A stretch of 32,478 bases of DNA, taken from assembly GCF_009729855.1 (NCBI RefSeq), contig NZ_WODA01000010.1, forward strand, positions 1-32,478, in the 5' to 3' direction. The DNA comes from Agromyces luteolus (GTDB lineage Bacteria; Actinomycetota; Actinomycetes; Actinomycetales; Microbacteriaceae). The notes under the pieces were generated by a model, which saw only the letters and a list, made by a program, of their open reading frames with translations, searched no databases and was not told the DNA's origin. Made by a program: the position numbers and the translations under genes. Below are positions 8,702 to 16,239 of the stretch, in pieces. The stretch's first letter is position 1; each line of letters starts with the position of its first letter.

Positions 8702-9409
8702 GTGGGCGAGGTCGATGCGGTGATCCTCATGGGCGGTCGCGCCGAGCGGCTCGGCGGCATCGCCAAGGGAGACCTGCGCGTCGACGGGACGACCCTGCTC
8801 GAGCGCGTCGTGGCCGCGGCCGGGATGGCGCGTCATCGCGTGGTCGTCGGCGACGCCGGCGCCACCGAACTGCCCGGCGATGTGGTCGTGGTGCGCGAGG
8901 AGCCGCCGTTCTCGGGCCCGGCGGCTGGGGTCGCGGCGGGCGTGGCCGCGCTGCCGCCGCGGCCCGGCGTCGCGGGGGAGGATGCCGCCGCCGGGGATGC
9001 CGCCGCCGACGCCGTGCTGCTCCTCGCGGGCGACCTCCCGTTCGTCGCCGAGGCGATCCCGCCGCTGCTCGCGGCGTTCGTGGGGGCGGATGCCGCCCGT
9101 GCGGATGGCGCGATGATCGTCGACGAGACCGGGCGGGCGCAGTACCTGACCGCCGTCGTCCGACGCGCTGCGCTCGATGACGCGATCGCCGCGGCCGGCC
9201 GGCTCGAGGGCGCGTCGATGCGCCGATTGGTCGCCGCGTTGCGTCTCGTCGACGTCGCGCTGCCCGGACGGGCGACGATGGACGTGGACACGTGGGCCGA
9301 CGCACGCGCCGTCGGCGCGACGGCCGGCGAGGCCGACGGCACGGGTGACGGGTCGCGCAGCGCGACCGGCGCCGCGCCGGGCCCCACGACGGAAGGAGCA
9401 TCGACATGA
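8702..9409 (+). CDS. mobA: MobA-like molybdenum cofactor guanylyltransferase
   Basis: MobA joins GMP from GTP to Mo-molybdopterin, giving the MGD form needed by the adjacent FdhF-type enzyme. The 235-aa product has the nucleotidyltransferase start ILMGG...RLGG, then a Lys in GIAKGDL (substitute for the usual GxDK), and the metal/nucleotide motif LAGDLPFV. The last ~30 residues are Gly/Ala/Thr-rich and probably disordered. The GTG at 8702 was chosen because the -10-like TACAGT lies exactly 6 nt upstream and the protein begins with the family strand there; longer versions read into the divergent fdhD promoter. It overlaps the next gene by 4 bp (ATGA). Confidence 0.85.
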   Translation: MGEVDAVILMGGRAERLGGIAKGDLRVDGTTLLERVVAAAGMARHRVVVGDAGATELPGDVVVVREEPPFSGPAAGVAAGVAALPPRPGVAGEDAAAGDAAADAVLLLAGDLPFVAEAIPPLLAAFVGADAARADGAMIVDETGRAQYLTAVVRRAALDDAIAAAGRLEGASMRRLVAALRLVDVALPGRATMDVDTWADARAVGATAGEADGTGDGSRSATGAAPGPTTEGAST

Positions 9410-9672
9410 GCGACCAGGACGACCTGCACCGGGTGCTGGCCGACTGGGCCGACCGCGTGCGCGCCGAGCTCGACATCGCCGGCGCCCCGCTCGACCTCGA
9501 CCTCGTGCTCGGCGTCGCCGGCGTGGCCGCGCACGCGGTGGTCCGGCCCGCCGCCCCCGTGACGACGTACCTCGCGGGCTACGCCGCCGGCCTCGCTGCG
9601 GCCGCGGGTGCCGATCCGGATGCCGCCGCGGCCGACGCGCTGGAGCGGGCACGCCGGCTCGCCGGCTCGTGA
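9406..9672 (+). CDS. DUF6457 small protein, between mobA and moeA
   Basis: This 88-aa helical protein resembles the DUF6457 family, which in actinobacteria sits beside or is fused to MobA-type proteins. It has no catalytic motif, no cysteine and no signal peptide. It contains a conserved-looking LDLDLVLGVAGVAAHAVVRPAAPVT core (residues about 29-53, partly quoted), an LAGYAAGLAAAAG segment, and an Ala-rich C-terminal helix. The start overlaps the mobA stop (ATGA) and its stop overlaps the moeA start (GTGA), so it is made in step with both. This suggests an accessory role in Mo cofactor maturation; the biochemical function is unknown. Confidence 0.82.
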   Translation: MSDQDDLHRVLADWADRVRAELDIAGAPLDLDLVLGVAGVAAHAVVRPAAPVTTYLAGYAAGLAAAAGADPDAAAADALERARRLAGS

Positions 9673-10889
9673 GCAGGCCCGTCGCGTGGGGCGAAGCGCG
9701 CGCCCTCGCGCGCTCGGCCGCGCCCGCGCCGTCCACCGAGCGCGTGCCGCTCGCGGAGGCGCTCGGTCGCGTGCTCGCGGAGCCGCTCGTGACCGCCATC
9801 CCCCTGCCGCATTTCGCCTCGGCGGCGATGGACGGCTGGGCGGTGTGCGGTGCGCCGCCGTGGCGGCTGCGTGCGGACGTCGCTGACGATGCCGCGCGTC
9901 CGGCATCCGCCGCCGGCGTTCTGGCCGCCGCGTCACCGGCCCGGCTCGAGCCAGGCGAGGCCGTCGCGATCGTGACGGGCGCGCCGGTGCCACCCGGTGC
10001 CGAGGCCGTGCTCCGGGTCGAGGCCGGGCGGGTCGACGGCGACATCCTCGAACCCATCGGCGAGACCGGACGGCACGACGTCGAGGGTCGGCGGCACATC
10101 CGGCCGGCCGGCGCCGAGGCGGCGATCGGCGATCGCCTGCTCGACGCCGGGGTCATCCTCACGCCGCCGCGCATCGCGCTCGCCGCGGCGACCGGCGCCG
10201 ACGACCTCGCCGTGCGGCGTCGGCCGCGCGTGGCGCTGATCCTCACGGGCGACGAGGTCGTCGAGTCCGGCGTGCCCGCGTCCGGGGAGGTGCGCGACAG
10301 CTTCCGCGTGGCCATCCCGGCCGCACTGCGCGCGCTCGGCGCCGAGGTCGTCGCCATCCACCGCGTCGGCGACGATGACTCGGCGACCCGGGTCGCACTC
10401 ACGGCCGACGACGTCGACCTCGTCGTGACGACCGGCGGCACGGGCCGCTCGAGCGCCGACCACGTCCGCACCGCGCTCGCCGCCGAGGGCGCCGACCTCG
10501 TCGTGCCCGGCCTCGCGGCGCGGCCGGGCGGGCCGACGCTGCTCGCCCGGCTTCCCGGCGCCGGCGGTCGCCTCGTGCTCGGCCTGCCGGGCAACCCCCT
10601 CGCCGCACTGCTCGGCCTCGTCGCGCTCGGCGCGCCGCTCCTGTCCGCGTGGACCGGGACCGCGGCCGCCTCCCGGACGGTCGCCGCGGCACGCGCGTTG
10701 CCCGGCCGCGCGCACTCCACCGGCCTCGTGCCCGCGACCGTCGTCGGCGGGGCGGCGACCCCGGCCGCGCACCTCGGTTCCGGGATGCTCCGCGGCCTGG
10801 CCGCGGCCGACGTGGTGCTCGTGGTCCCCCCGGCCGGCGTCGCGGAGGGCGGGTCCGTCGAGGCGCTGCCCCTGCCCTGGTCGGGCTGA
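9669..10889 (+). CDS. moeA: MoeA-type molybdopterin molybdenumtransferase, paralogue 1
   Basis: MoeA inserts molybdenum into adenylylated molybdopterin. This 406-aa paralogue has the SAAMDGWAV substrate loop (about residues 51-59), RHIRPAGAEAAIGD, LTGDEVVESG, VVTTGGTGRSSADHV and LGLPGNPLAALLG. Several key motifs deviate from the usual forms (GGTGRSSADH instead of GGVSVGDYD, and LTGDE for STGDE), so it is a divergent MoeA. The GTG at 9669 overlaps the DUF6457 stop by 4 bp. A second, more canonical MoeA lies at 22757. Linkage to mobA suggests service to the MGD branch, but this is inferred. Confidence 0.88.
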   Translation: MSRPVAWGEARALARSAAPAPSTERVPLAEALGRVLAEPLVTAIPLPHFASAAMDGWAVCGAPPWRLRADVADDAARPASAAGVLAAASPARLEPGEAVAIVTGAPVPPGAEAVLRVEAGRVDGDILEPIGETGRHDVEGRRHIRPAGAEAAIGDRLLDAGVILTPPRIALAAATGADDLAVRRRPRVALILTGDEVVESGVPASGEVRDSFRVAIPAALRALGAEVVAIHRVGDDDSATRVALTADDVDLVVTTGGTGRSSADHVRTALAAEGADLVVPGLAARPGGPTLLARLPGAGGRLVLGLPGNPLAALLGLVALGAPLLSAWTGTAAASRTVAAARALPGRAHSTGLVPATVVGGAATPAAHLGSGMLRGLAAADVVLVVPPAGVAEGGSVEALPLPWSG

Positions 10890-10965
10890 GGACCTCGCCG
10901 ACGACATTCCGGCCCGCCCCTTGCGCTGCGGGATACGGGTGGCCCGCCCACGTGTCGGCGCCGAG

Positions 10966-10974
10966 TGCGATGAT
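10966..10974 (+). promoter_or_regulatory. Extended -10 (TGC-GATGAT) of the DUF1801 gene
   Basis: It ends 6 nt before the ATG at 10981. Confidence 0.4.
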
Positions 10975-10980
10975 CGGGGC

Positions 10981-11412
10981 ATGGAACGCACCGATCGCGA
11001 CGTCGACGAATTCCTGGCGGCGCTCGAGGGCGACCGGGCCGACGCCATGCGCGAGCTCGACCGCATCATCGGCGCCGAGTTCGCCGGGCTCGAGCGCGTG
11101 CTGTGGCAGGGCGTGTTCTGGGGCGGCACCGAGCAGGAGATCATCGGCTACGGTGCGATCACCCAACCCCGCCCCAAGGGCGGATCGGTCGACTGGTTCC
11201 TCGTCGGGCTCGCCGACCAGGCGAAGCACGTGAGCGTGTACGTGAACGCCGCGGAAGACGGCGCCTACCTGGTCCAGCGGCACGCGTCGGAACTCGGGCG
11301 CGTGAAGGTCGGCTCCGCCGCGATCGCGATTCCGAGCCTCGATCGGCTCGACCTCGACGCGTTCGTCCGAGTCCTCCGCCGCGCGAAGGAGCTCACGCCC
11401 GACGCGCGGTGA
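10981..11412 (+). CDS. DUF1801 domain protein (YdhG-like)
   Basis: The 143-aa product resembles the DUF1801/YdhG family: small cytosolic proteins of poorly known function related to frataxin-fold proteins. The visible core is LERVLWQGVFWGG, GYGAI, a segment with WFLVGLADQAKHVSVYVN and a C-terminal RVLRRAKEL helix. No catalytic residue is evident. The ATG at 10981 is preceded by an extended -10 (TGC-GATGAT) ending 6 nt upstream, so it probably has its own leaderless transcript. It is the first gene of the block that separates the two molybdenum loci. Confidence 0.78.
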   Translation: MERTDRDVDEFLAALEGDRADAMRELDRIIGAEFAGLERVLWQGVFWGGTEQEIIGYGAITQPRPKGGSVDWFLVGLADQAKHVSVYVNAAEDGAYLVQRHASELGRVKVGSAAIAIPSLDRLDLDAFVRVLRRAKELTPDAR

Positions 11413-11434
11413 GGCCGGCCCGGTCGGCCGCCGC
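11406..11434 (+). terminator. Candidate hairpin after the DUF1801 gene
   Basis: GCGG and GGCCG pair with CGGCC and CCGC across a 7-nt loop, overlapping the stop codon. No T-run follows, so it is only a possible terminator. Confidence 0.3.
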
Positions 11435-11510
11435 CCCAGTTCGCCCGCGGTTCACCGAAGCTTCACCCTCCCGTCGCATCGTGCCCACCCGGCCGCATGG
11501 GCCGACTCCG

Positions 11511-11516
11511 TACGGT
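11511..11516 (+). promoter_or_regulatory. -10 (TACGGT) of the GntR gene
   Basis: It ends 7 nt before the ATG at 11524; probable leaderless transcript. Confidence 0.5.
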
Positions 11517-11523
11517 CGGATGC

Positions 11524-12285
11524 ATGTCCACCGAGGTGCCGCTCCACGAGCGGGTGCACGACACCCTGCGCGAGCGCATCGGACGCGGCGACTGGTCCGC
11601 GGGCATGCGACTGCCGAGCGAGGCGGCGCTGTGCCGCGAGTTCGGGACGAGCCGTGGTCCGGTGCGCCGCGCGCTCGCCGTGCTGCGCGAGGAGGGGTAC
11701 GTCGTCGGCGGCCGCGGCCGTCCGCCGCTCGTCGGACGCGTCGTGCCCACGCAGCCGTTCTCGACGTTCACCTCGTTCACCGAGTGGGCGCGGGCGATCG
11801 GCCGCGAGCCGGGGCAGCGGACCCTCGAGGCGGGCACCCGGCCCGCCCCGTCGACCGTCGCGGGCTTCCTCGGGCTCGACGAGGGGGCGACGGTCACGCA
11901 GGTCGTCCGCCTGCGGTTGCTCGACGGCGTGCCGACCATGGTCGAGCGCAGCTCGTTCCCGCCCGAGATCGGCGCGCTGCTCGACGACCTCGACTGCGAT
12001 CGCGGGTCGCTGCACGCGCACCTCGTCTCGCGCGGCGTCGACCTGCGGCGTGCACGGCACACGATCGACGCGGTCGCCGCCAACCCCCTCGACTCCGAGG
12101 TGCTCGAGGTCGGCGCCGGCAGCCCGCTCCTCCGCGAGCGCCGGATCACCTTCGACTCCGCCCGCCGGCCCCTCGCCTACGCCGACGACCGGTACCGCCC
12201 CGAGCTCGCGACCTTCACGATCGAGAACGAGGTCGACCGCCGCACGCCGCTCACGCGATCGCACCCCGCCGAGGCGGTTCGATGA
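11524..12285 (+). CDS. GntR family transcriptional regulator, HutC/UTRA type
   Basis: A 253-aa repressor-type regulator. Residues about 7-70 form the GntR winged helix (LPSEAALCREFGTSRGPVRRALAVL, partly quoted), and about 85-245 the ligand-binding UTRA domain with the late RRITFDSARRPLAYADDRYRPE signature. UTRA regulators bind sugars phosphates, amino acids, histidine breakdown products or phosphonates. It overlaps the HAD gene by 4 bp (ATGA), so the HAD product is probably its functional partner. A TACGGT -10 lies 7 nt before the ATG, suggesting leaderless expression. The ligand cannot be deduced; a nearby HutG-like hydrolase makes a histidine-derived ligand one possibility, and phosphonate another. 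Confidence 0.88.
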   Translation: MSTEVPLHERVHDTLRERIGRGDWSAGMRLPSEAALCREFGTSRGPVRRALAVLREEGYVVGGRGRPPLVGRVVPTQPFSTFTSFTEWARAIGREPGQRTLEAGTRPAPSTVAGFLGLDEGATVTQVVRLRLLDGVPTMVERSSFPPEIGALLDDLDCDRGSLHAHLVSRGVDLRRARHTIDAVAANPLDSEVLEVGAGSPLLRERRITFDSARRPLAYADDRYRPELATFTIENEVDRRTPLTRSHPAEAVR

Positions 12286-12794
12286 TCACGCTGGCCGTGC
12301 TGGCGTTCGAGGGTGCGGTGGTCCGGCGGTCGACGGATGCCGCGGCGCCGCCGCTGCTCGTCAAGGGCGTCGAGTCGACGCTCGCCGAGCTGCGTCGCCG
12401 GGGCGTCCGCGTCGTCCTCGTGTGCGAGGGGCGGCACCAGGATGCCGTCGACGCGCTCGCGCGTCTCGGCTGGTCGGTGGCGGACGACCTGCGCGCGCCG
12501 CGCGCCGTCGACGGCGTCGTGGCCGTCGACGACGTGGCATCCGCCCCGCCCGCGCCCTTCGTCGTGCACCACGCCATGGAGCTCGCCGGCACGCTCGACG
12601 TGCGCCAGGTGCTCGTCGCCGGCGACTCGATCGCGATGCTCGAGGCGGGTCGCTCGGCCGGGGCCGGGTGGGTCGTCGGCGTGCTGAGCGGCGCCGCCCG
12701 TCGGCCCGAGCTCGCGTCGGTGCTGCACGACGCGATCCTCAGCGACGTCAACGACCTCGTCGCACTCGCGGTGCCCGCGGCTCCGACGCGCTGA
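12282..12794 (+). CDS. Degenerate HAD/phosphonatase-like protein, probable pseudo-enzyme
   Basis: The 170-aa product has the HAD Rossmann fold pattern and resembles PhnX-like phosphatases in the late GDS...EAGRSAGAGWVVGVLSG segment. The catalytic residues are missing: the first strand reads LAVLAFEGAVV, where FDxDGT or FDMAGT is expected, so the Asp nucleophile is Ala; the GDTxxD metal motif reads GDSIAM, losing the second acidic residue. It also lacks most of the cap domain (170 aa against about 220-260). It is coupled to the GntR/UTRA gene by an ATGA overlap. An enzymatic role is unlikely; a ligand-sensing or scaffold role is inference. Confidence 0.75.
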   Translation: MITLAVLAFEGAVVRRSTDAAAPPLLVKGVESTLAELRRRGVRVVLVCEGRHQDAVDALARLGWSVADDLRAPRAVDGVVAVDDVASAPPAPFVVHHAMELAGTLDVRQVLVAGDSIAMLEAGRSAGAGWVVGVLSGAARRPELASVLHDAILSDVNDLVALAVPAAPTR

Positions 12795-12817
12795 GCCGAG
12801 GGGCGCCCGTCCTCAGC
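12790..12817. terminator. Shared hairpin between convergent HAD and DUF4440 genes
   Basis: GCTGAG and CTCAGC form a 6-bp stem containing both TGA stop codons, with a GGGCGCCC palindrome in the loop. A bidirectional terminator is plausible. Confidence 0.35.
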
Positions 12818-13184
12818 CCACGTGCGGCCCGAGGGGCGTGCCCTGGTGGAACAGCATCCGCGGCCGGTCGCCGGCGATCCGCCAGAGCGAGCTCCGACGA
12901 CTCCGCATGCCGTCGGCGTCGAGCGTGTAGGTCAGCAGCGCGAGGTCGGATGCCACGAGCTCGACGTGCTCGCCGGTGACGACGGCCGACTGCACGTCGA
13001 CCGCGTCGGGCCCGGTCATCACGTCGATGAGCTCGTCCCGCGTCCACAGCCGCCCGCTGCGGCCGATCTCGCGGAAGGACTCGTGGAGCAGGTCCTCGAG
13101 CGCCGTGGGGTCGCGCCGGGTCTCGGGCTCGAGCAGTCGGCGTTCGGCTCCGGTCACGAGCACGGCGATGGACTCGTCTTCCAT
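12813..13184 (-). CDS. SnoaL/DUF4440-like NTF2-fold protein
   Basis: This 123-aa cytosolic protein fits the DUF4440/SnoaL-like NTF2 superfamily: an N-terminal helix (TGAERRLLEPETRRDPTALE, residues about 11-30), LLHESFREIGRSGRLWTRDEL, and alternating beta strands ending SSLWRIAGDRPRMLFHQGT. The order helix - LL..F.E.G..G - strands is diagnostic of the fold. The substrate is unknown; many members are hydrolase/isomerase-like or simply ligand-binding. TAGGCT lies 6 nt upstream of the ATG, a probable leaderless promoter. It converges with the HAD gene with only 18 bp between stops. Confidence 0.75.
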   Translation of the reverse strand: MEDESIAVLVTGAERRLLEPETRRDPTALEDLLHESFREIGRSGRLWTRDELIDVMTGPDAVDVQSAVVTGEHVELVASDLALLTYTLDADGMRSRRSSLWRIAGDRPRMLFHQGTPLGPHVG

Positions 13185-13190
13185 GCCGCG

Positions 13191-13196
13191 AGCCTA
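13191..13196 (-). promoter_or_regulatory. -10 (TAGGCT) of the DUF4440-like gene
   Basis: Six nt separate it from the ATG at 13184; probable leaderless transcript. Confidence 0.45.
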
Positions 13197-13291
13197 CGCC
13201 GTCGACCGCGCGCCCGGTTCCGGACGGGTGATCCGGGCGGAGGGTCGTTCGGCCGTTGCGCCCCGCTCGCGGGCGGGCACACGATGGAGCC

Positions 13292-16198
13292 ATGGCGACC
13301 CCCCGCGACTTCGACCCCGCGTGCGAGGACCCGGCCGAGGTCGCCGGTCGCCTGGGCGTCGACCCCGACACCGGGCTCGACGCGTCGGAGGCCGAGGCGC
13401 GGCTGCAGGCGCACGGCGCGAACGAGCTCCGGCCGGCCAGCCGGGTGCCGTTCTGGCGCCGCGTCGTCGCGCAGCTCGCCGACCCGCTCATCGTGCTGCT
13501 CCTCGCGGCGGTCGTGGTGTCGGTCGTCGCCTGGCTCGTCGAGGGGGCGCACGGCTGGCCGATCGACGCGCTCGTGATCCTCGCGATCATCGTGCTGAAC
13601 GCCGTGCTCGGGCTCGTGCAGGAGTCGCGGGCCGAGAAGGCGGTCGCGGCGCTCGCCGTGATGACCCGCGCGCACTCGACGGTGCTGCGCGACGGCGAGC
13701 TCCGCACGGTGACGAGCGACGAGCTCGTGCCCGGCGACGTGCTCGCGCTCGCCGAGGGCGACCGGGTCGGGGCGGACGCGCGGCTCGTGCGCGCGAACGC
13801 GCTGCGCGTCGCGGAGGCATCCCTCACCGGCGAGAGCCTGCCCGTCGAGAAGGACCCGGCGACGCTCGACCGCCGGGTGCCGCTCGGCGACCGTCACGAC
13901 ATGGTGTTCGCCGGCACCGCGGTCAGCCGCGGCACCGGGCGGGCGATCGTGACCGAGACGGGCATGGCGACCGAGATGGGCGCGATCGCGACCATGCTCG
14001 ACGAGACGGTCGAGGAGCCCACGCCGCTGCAGGTGGAGGTCGCGCACCTCGGTCGCATGCTCGGCCGCATCGTCGTCGCGATCGCGATCGTCGTGATGCT
14101 CACCGTGACGATCGTCCAGGGCGTCGACACCCCCTCCGGGTTCGTGACGGTGCTGCTGCTCGGGGTCTCGCTCGCGGTCGCGGCCGTGCCCGAGGGGCTC
14201 CCGGCGATCATGTCGCTCGTGCTCGCGCTCGGCGTGCAGCGGATGGCGCGCCGGAACGCCGTCGTCAAGAAGCTCTCGAGCGTCGAGACGCTCGGGTCGG
14301 CCTCCGTCATCTGCACCGACAAGACGGGCACGCTGACCACCAACCAGATGACGATCCAGCGGATCGTCACGGCCTCGGGCGTCGTCGACCTCGGCGGCGT
14401 CGGCTACGCGCCGGTGGGCGCCGCGACCTCGAAGGGGCGGGAGCTCGGCGACGGGCCGCTCCGCGCCGAGGCGCAGCTCGTCCTCGGCGCCGGGTCGCTC
14501 GTCAACGACGCGCAGCTCGCCGAGCACGACGGGGTGTGGGAGATCGAGGGCGACCCGACCGAGGCGGCCTTCCTCGTCGCGGCCCGGAAGGTCGAGGGCG
14601 CGGCCGAGGAGGCGGCCCGGTACGGCCGCGTGGGCGAGGTGCCGTTCAGCTCCGAGCGCAAGATGATGTCGACCGCGCACCGGCACGAGGGCGGCGACGT
14701 CGTCGTGCTCAGCAAGGGGGCGCCCGACGTGCTGCTCCAGCACTGCACGCGCCTGCAGGTCGGCGACCGCATCGTGCCGCTCGACCCCGTTCGGCGCGCC
14801 CACGCGCTCGCCGAGATCGAGGCGCTCTCGGAGGAGGCGTTCCGCACGCTCGCGGTCGCGTACCGGCCGGCGCCGGAACTCGCGGGCCGCCCGCCCGGCG
14901 ACCCGCTGCAGGCGGATGCCGCGGGGCCCGACGAGATCGCCGAGGAGGACCTCGTCTACGCGGGCGTCGTGGGCATCATCGACCCGCCGCGCCCCGAGGT
15001 GCGACCCGCGATCGCCGAGGCGCGCGCCGCCGGCATCCGCGTCGTCATGATCACGGGGGACCACCCGGCGACCGCTGCGCGCATCGCGCGCGACCTCGGC
15101 ATCATCGGCGAGGACGGGATCGCCCTCCCCGGCGCGCGCCTCGACGGCATGGACGACAGGCAGCTCCGCGACGCAGTGCGGACGGTGTCGGTGTTCGCGC
15201 GCGTCGCGCCCGAGCACAAGCTCCGCATCGTCGACGCGCTCCAGGCCGAGGGCCTCGTCGTCGCGATGACCGGCGACGGCGTGAACGACGCGCCCGCGCT
15301 GAAGTCGGCCGACATCGGCATCGCGATGGGCATCACGGGCACCGAGGTCACGAAGGAGGCGGCGAAGATGGTGCTCGCCGACGACGACTTCGCGACGATC
15401 GTGCACGCGGTCCGCGAGGGCCGGGTGATCTTCGACAACATCCGGAAGTTCCTGCGCTACCTCCTCTACTCGAACATGGGCGAGGTGCTCACGGTGTTCC
15501 TCGGCGTCGTGTTCGCCGGGGCGCTCGGCTTCGCCGGGGCCTCCGACGAGGCCGTGGTGCTGCCGCTCCTCGCGACCCAGATCCTCTGGATCAACCTCGT
15601 CACCGACTCGGGCCCGGCGCTCGCGATGGGCGTCGACCCGGAGGTCGACGACGTCATGGCGCGGCCGCCGCGCGGCCTGCACGACCGCGCGATCGACCTC
15701 GGCATGTGGATCGGCATCGCCACGACGGGCATCGTGATCGCCGTCGCGACGCTGCTCACGATGGACGCCTTCCTGCCGGAGGGGCTGATCCCGGGCGGCA
15801 CCGACACGTTCGAGACCGCGCGCACGGCCGGGTTCACGACGCTCGTGTTCGCGGGGCTGTTCACCGCGTTCAACGCGAGGTCGGCGACCTCGAGCGCGTT
15901 CCGGTCGGTCTTCGCGAACCGCTGGCTGTGGGGCGCGGTCGCGCTCGCCGTGGCGCTGCAGGTCGCCGTGGTGTCGTGGGCGCCGTTGCAGGTCGCCTTC
16001 GGCACGACGTCGCTGGATGCCGCGCACTGGGCGGTCTGCGTCGCGATGGCGTCGTCGGTGCTCTGGGTCGAGGAGCTGCGCAAGCTCGGCATCCGCGCGG
16101 TCGCGCGCCGACGCGCGGCGCGCACCACGGGCCCCGGGGCGACGGGTCCGAGCGTCGGAGCACCGGCGTCCGGGATCGCAGACACGCGGCCGCGCTGA
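13292..16198 (+). CDS. P-type cation-transporting ATPase, P2/SERCA-like
   Basis: A complete 968-aa membrane pump that couples ATP hydrolysis to cation export. Landmarks: TGES actuator loop at residues 179-182, PEGLPA in M4 at 300-305, phosphorylated Asp343 in DKTGTLT, KGAPD in the nucleotide domain, and TGDGVNDAPALK from residue 660. In M6, NLVTDSGPA retains Asn and Asp matching Ca2+ site residues of SERCA, and Glu in PEGL fits as well, so Ca2+ (or Mn2+) is the likeliest ion; Na+/K+ or Mg2+ cannot be excluded. The N-terminal cation ATPase domain and C-terminal four-helix domain are present. The ATG at 13292 follows a weak -10-like CACGAT by 6 nt. No neighbour indicates its role. Confidence 0.93.
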   Translation: MATPRDFDPACEDPAEVAGRLGVDPDTGLDASEAEARLQAHGANELRPASRVPFWRRVVAQLADPLIVLLLAAVVVSVVAWLVEGAHGWPIDALVILAIIVLNAVLGLVQESRAEKAVAALAVMTRAHSTVLRDGELRTVTSDELVPGDVLALAEGDRVGADARLVRANALRVAEASLTGESLPVEKDPATLDRRVPLGDRHDMVFAGTAVSRGTGRAIVTETGMATEMGAIATMLDETVEEPTPLQVEVAHLGRMLGRIVVAIAIVVMLTVTIVQGVDTPSGFVTVLLLGVSLAVAAVPEGLPAIMSLVLALGVQRMARRNAVVKKLSSVETLGSASVICTDKTGTLTTNQMTIQRIVTASGVVDLGGVGYAPVGAATSKGRELGDGPLRAEAQLVLGAGSLVNDAQLAEHDGVWEIEGDPTEAAFLVAARKVEGAAEEAARYGRVGEVPFSSERKMMSTAHRHEGGDVVVLSKGAPDVLLQHCTRLQVGDRIVPLDPVRRAHALAEIEALSEEAFRTLAVAYRPAPELAGRPPGDPLQADAAGPDEIAEEDLVYAGVVGIIDPPRPEVRPAIAEARAAGIRVVMITGDHPATAARIARDLGIIGEDGIALPGARLDGMDDRQLRDAVRTVSVFARVAPEHKLRIVDALQAEGLVVAMTGDGVNDAPALKSADIGIAMGITGTEVTKEAAKMVLADDDFATIVHAVREGRVIFDNIRKFLRYLLYSNMGEVLTVFLGVVFAGALGFAGASDEAVVLPLLATQILWINLVTDSGPALAMGVDPEVDDVMARPPRGLHDRAIDLGMWIGIATTGIVIAVATLLTMDAFLPEGLIPGGTDTFETARTAGFTTLVFAGLFTAFNARSATSSAFRSVFANRWLWGAVALAVALQVAVVSWAPLQVAFGTTSLDAAHWAVCVAMASSVLWVEELRKLGIRAVARRRAARTTGPGATGPSVGAPASGIADTRPR

Positions 16199-16226
16199 CC
16201 CGTGGGCCCGCGGCATCCGTCGTCGC

Positions 16227-16232
16227 TATCGT
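16227..16232 (+). promoter_or_regulatory. -10 (TATCGT) of the HutG-like gene
   Basis: Seven nt separate it from the ATG at 16240; probable leaderless transcript. Confidence 0.5.
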
Positions 16233-16239
16233 CGGCAGT

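Noticed and set aside
8666..10951. Long minus-strand open frame opposite mobA-moeA
   Set aside because: Ala/Arg/Pro-rich shadow with no domain; the plus-strand genes are coupled and family-like.
13154..16216. Long minus-strand open frame opposite the P-type ATPase
   Set aside because: Composition is that of a shadow frame and it lacks motifs; DKTGT, TGES and TGDGVNDAP are all in the plus frame.
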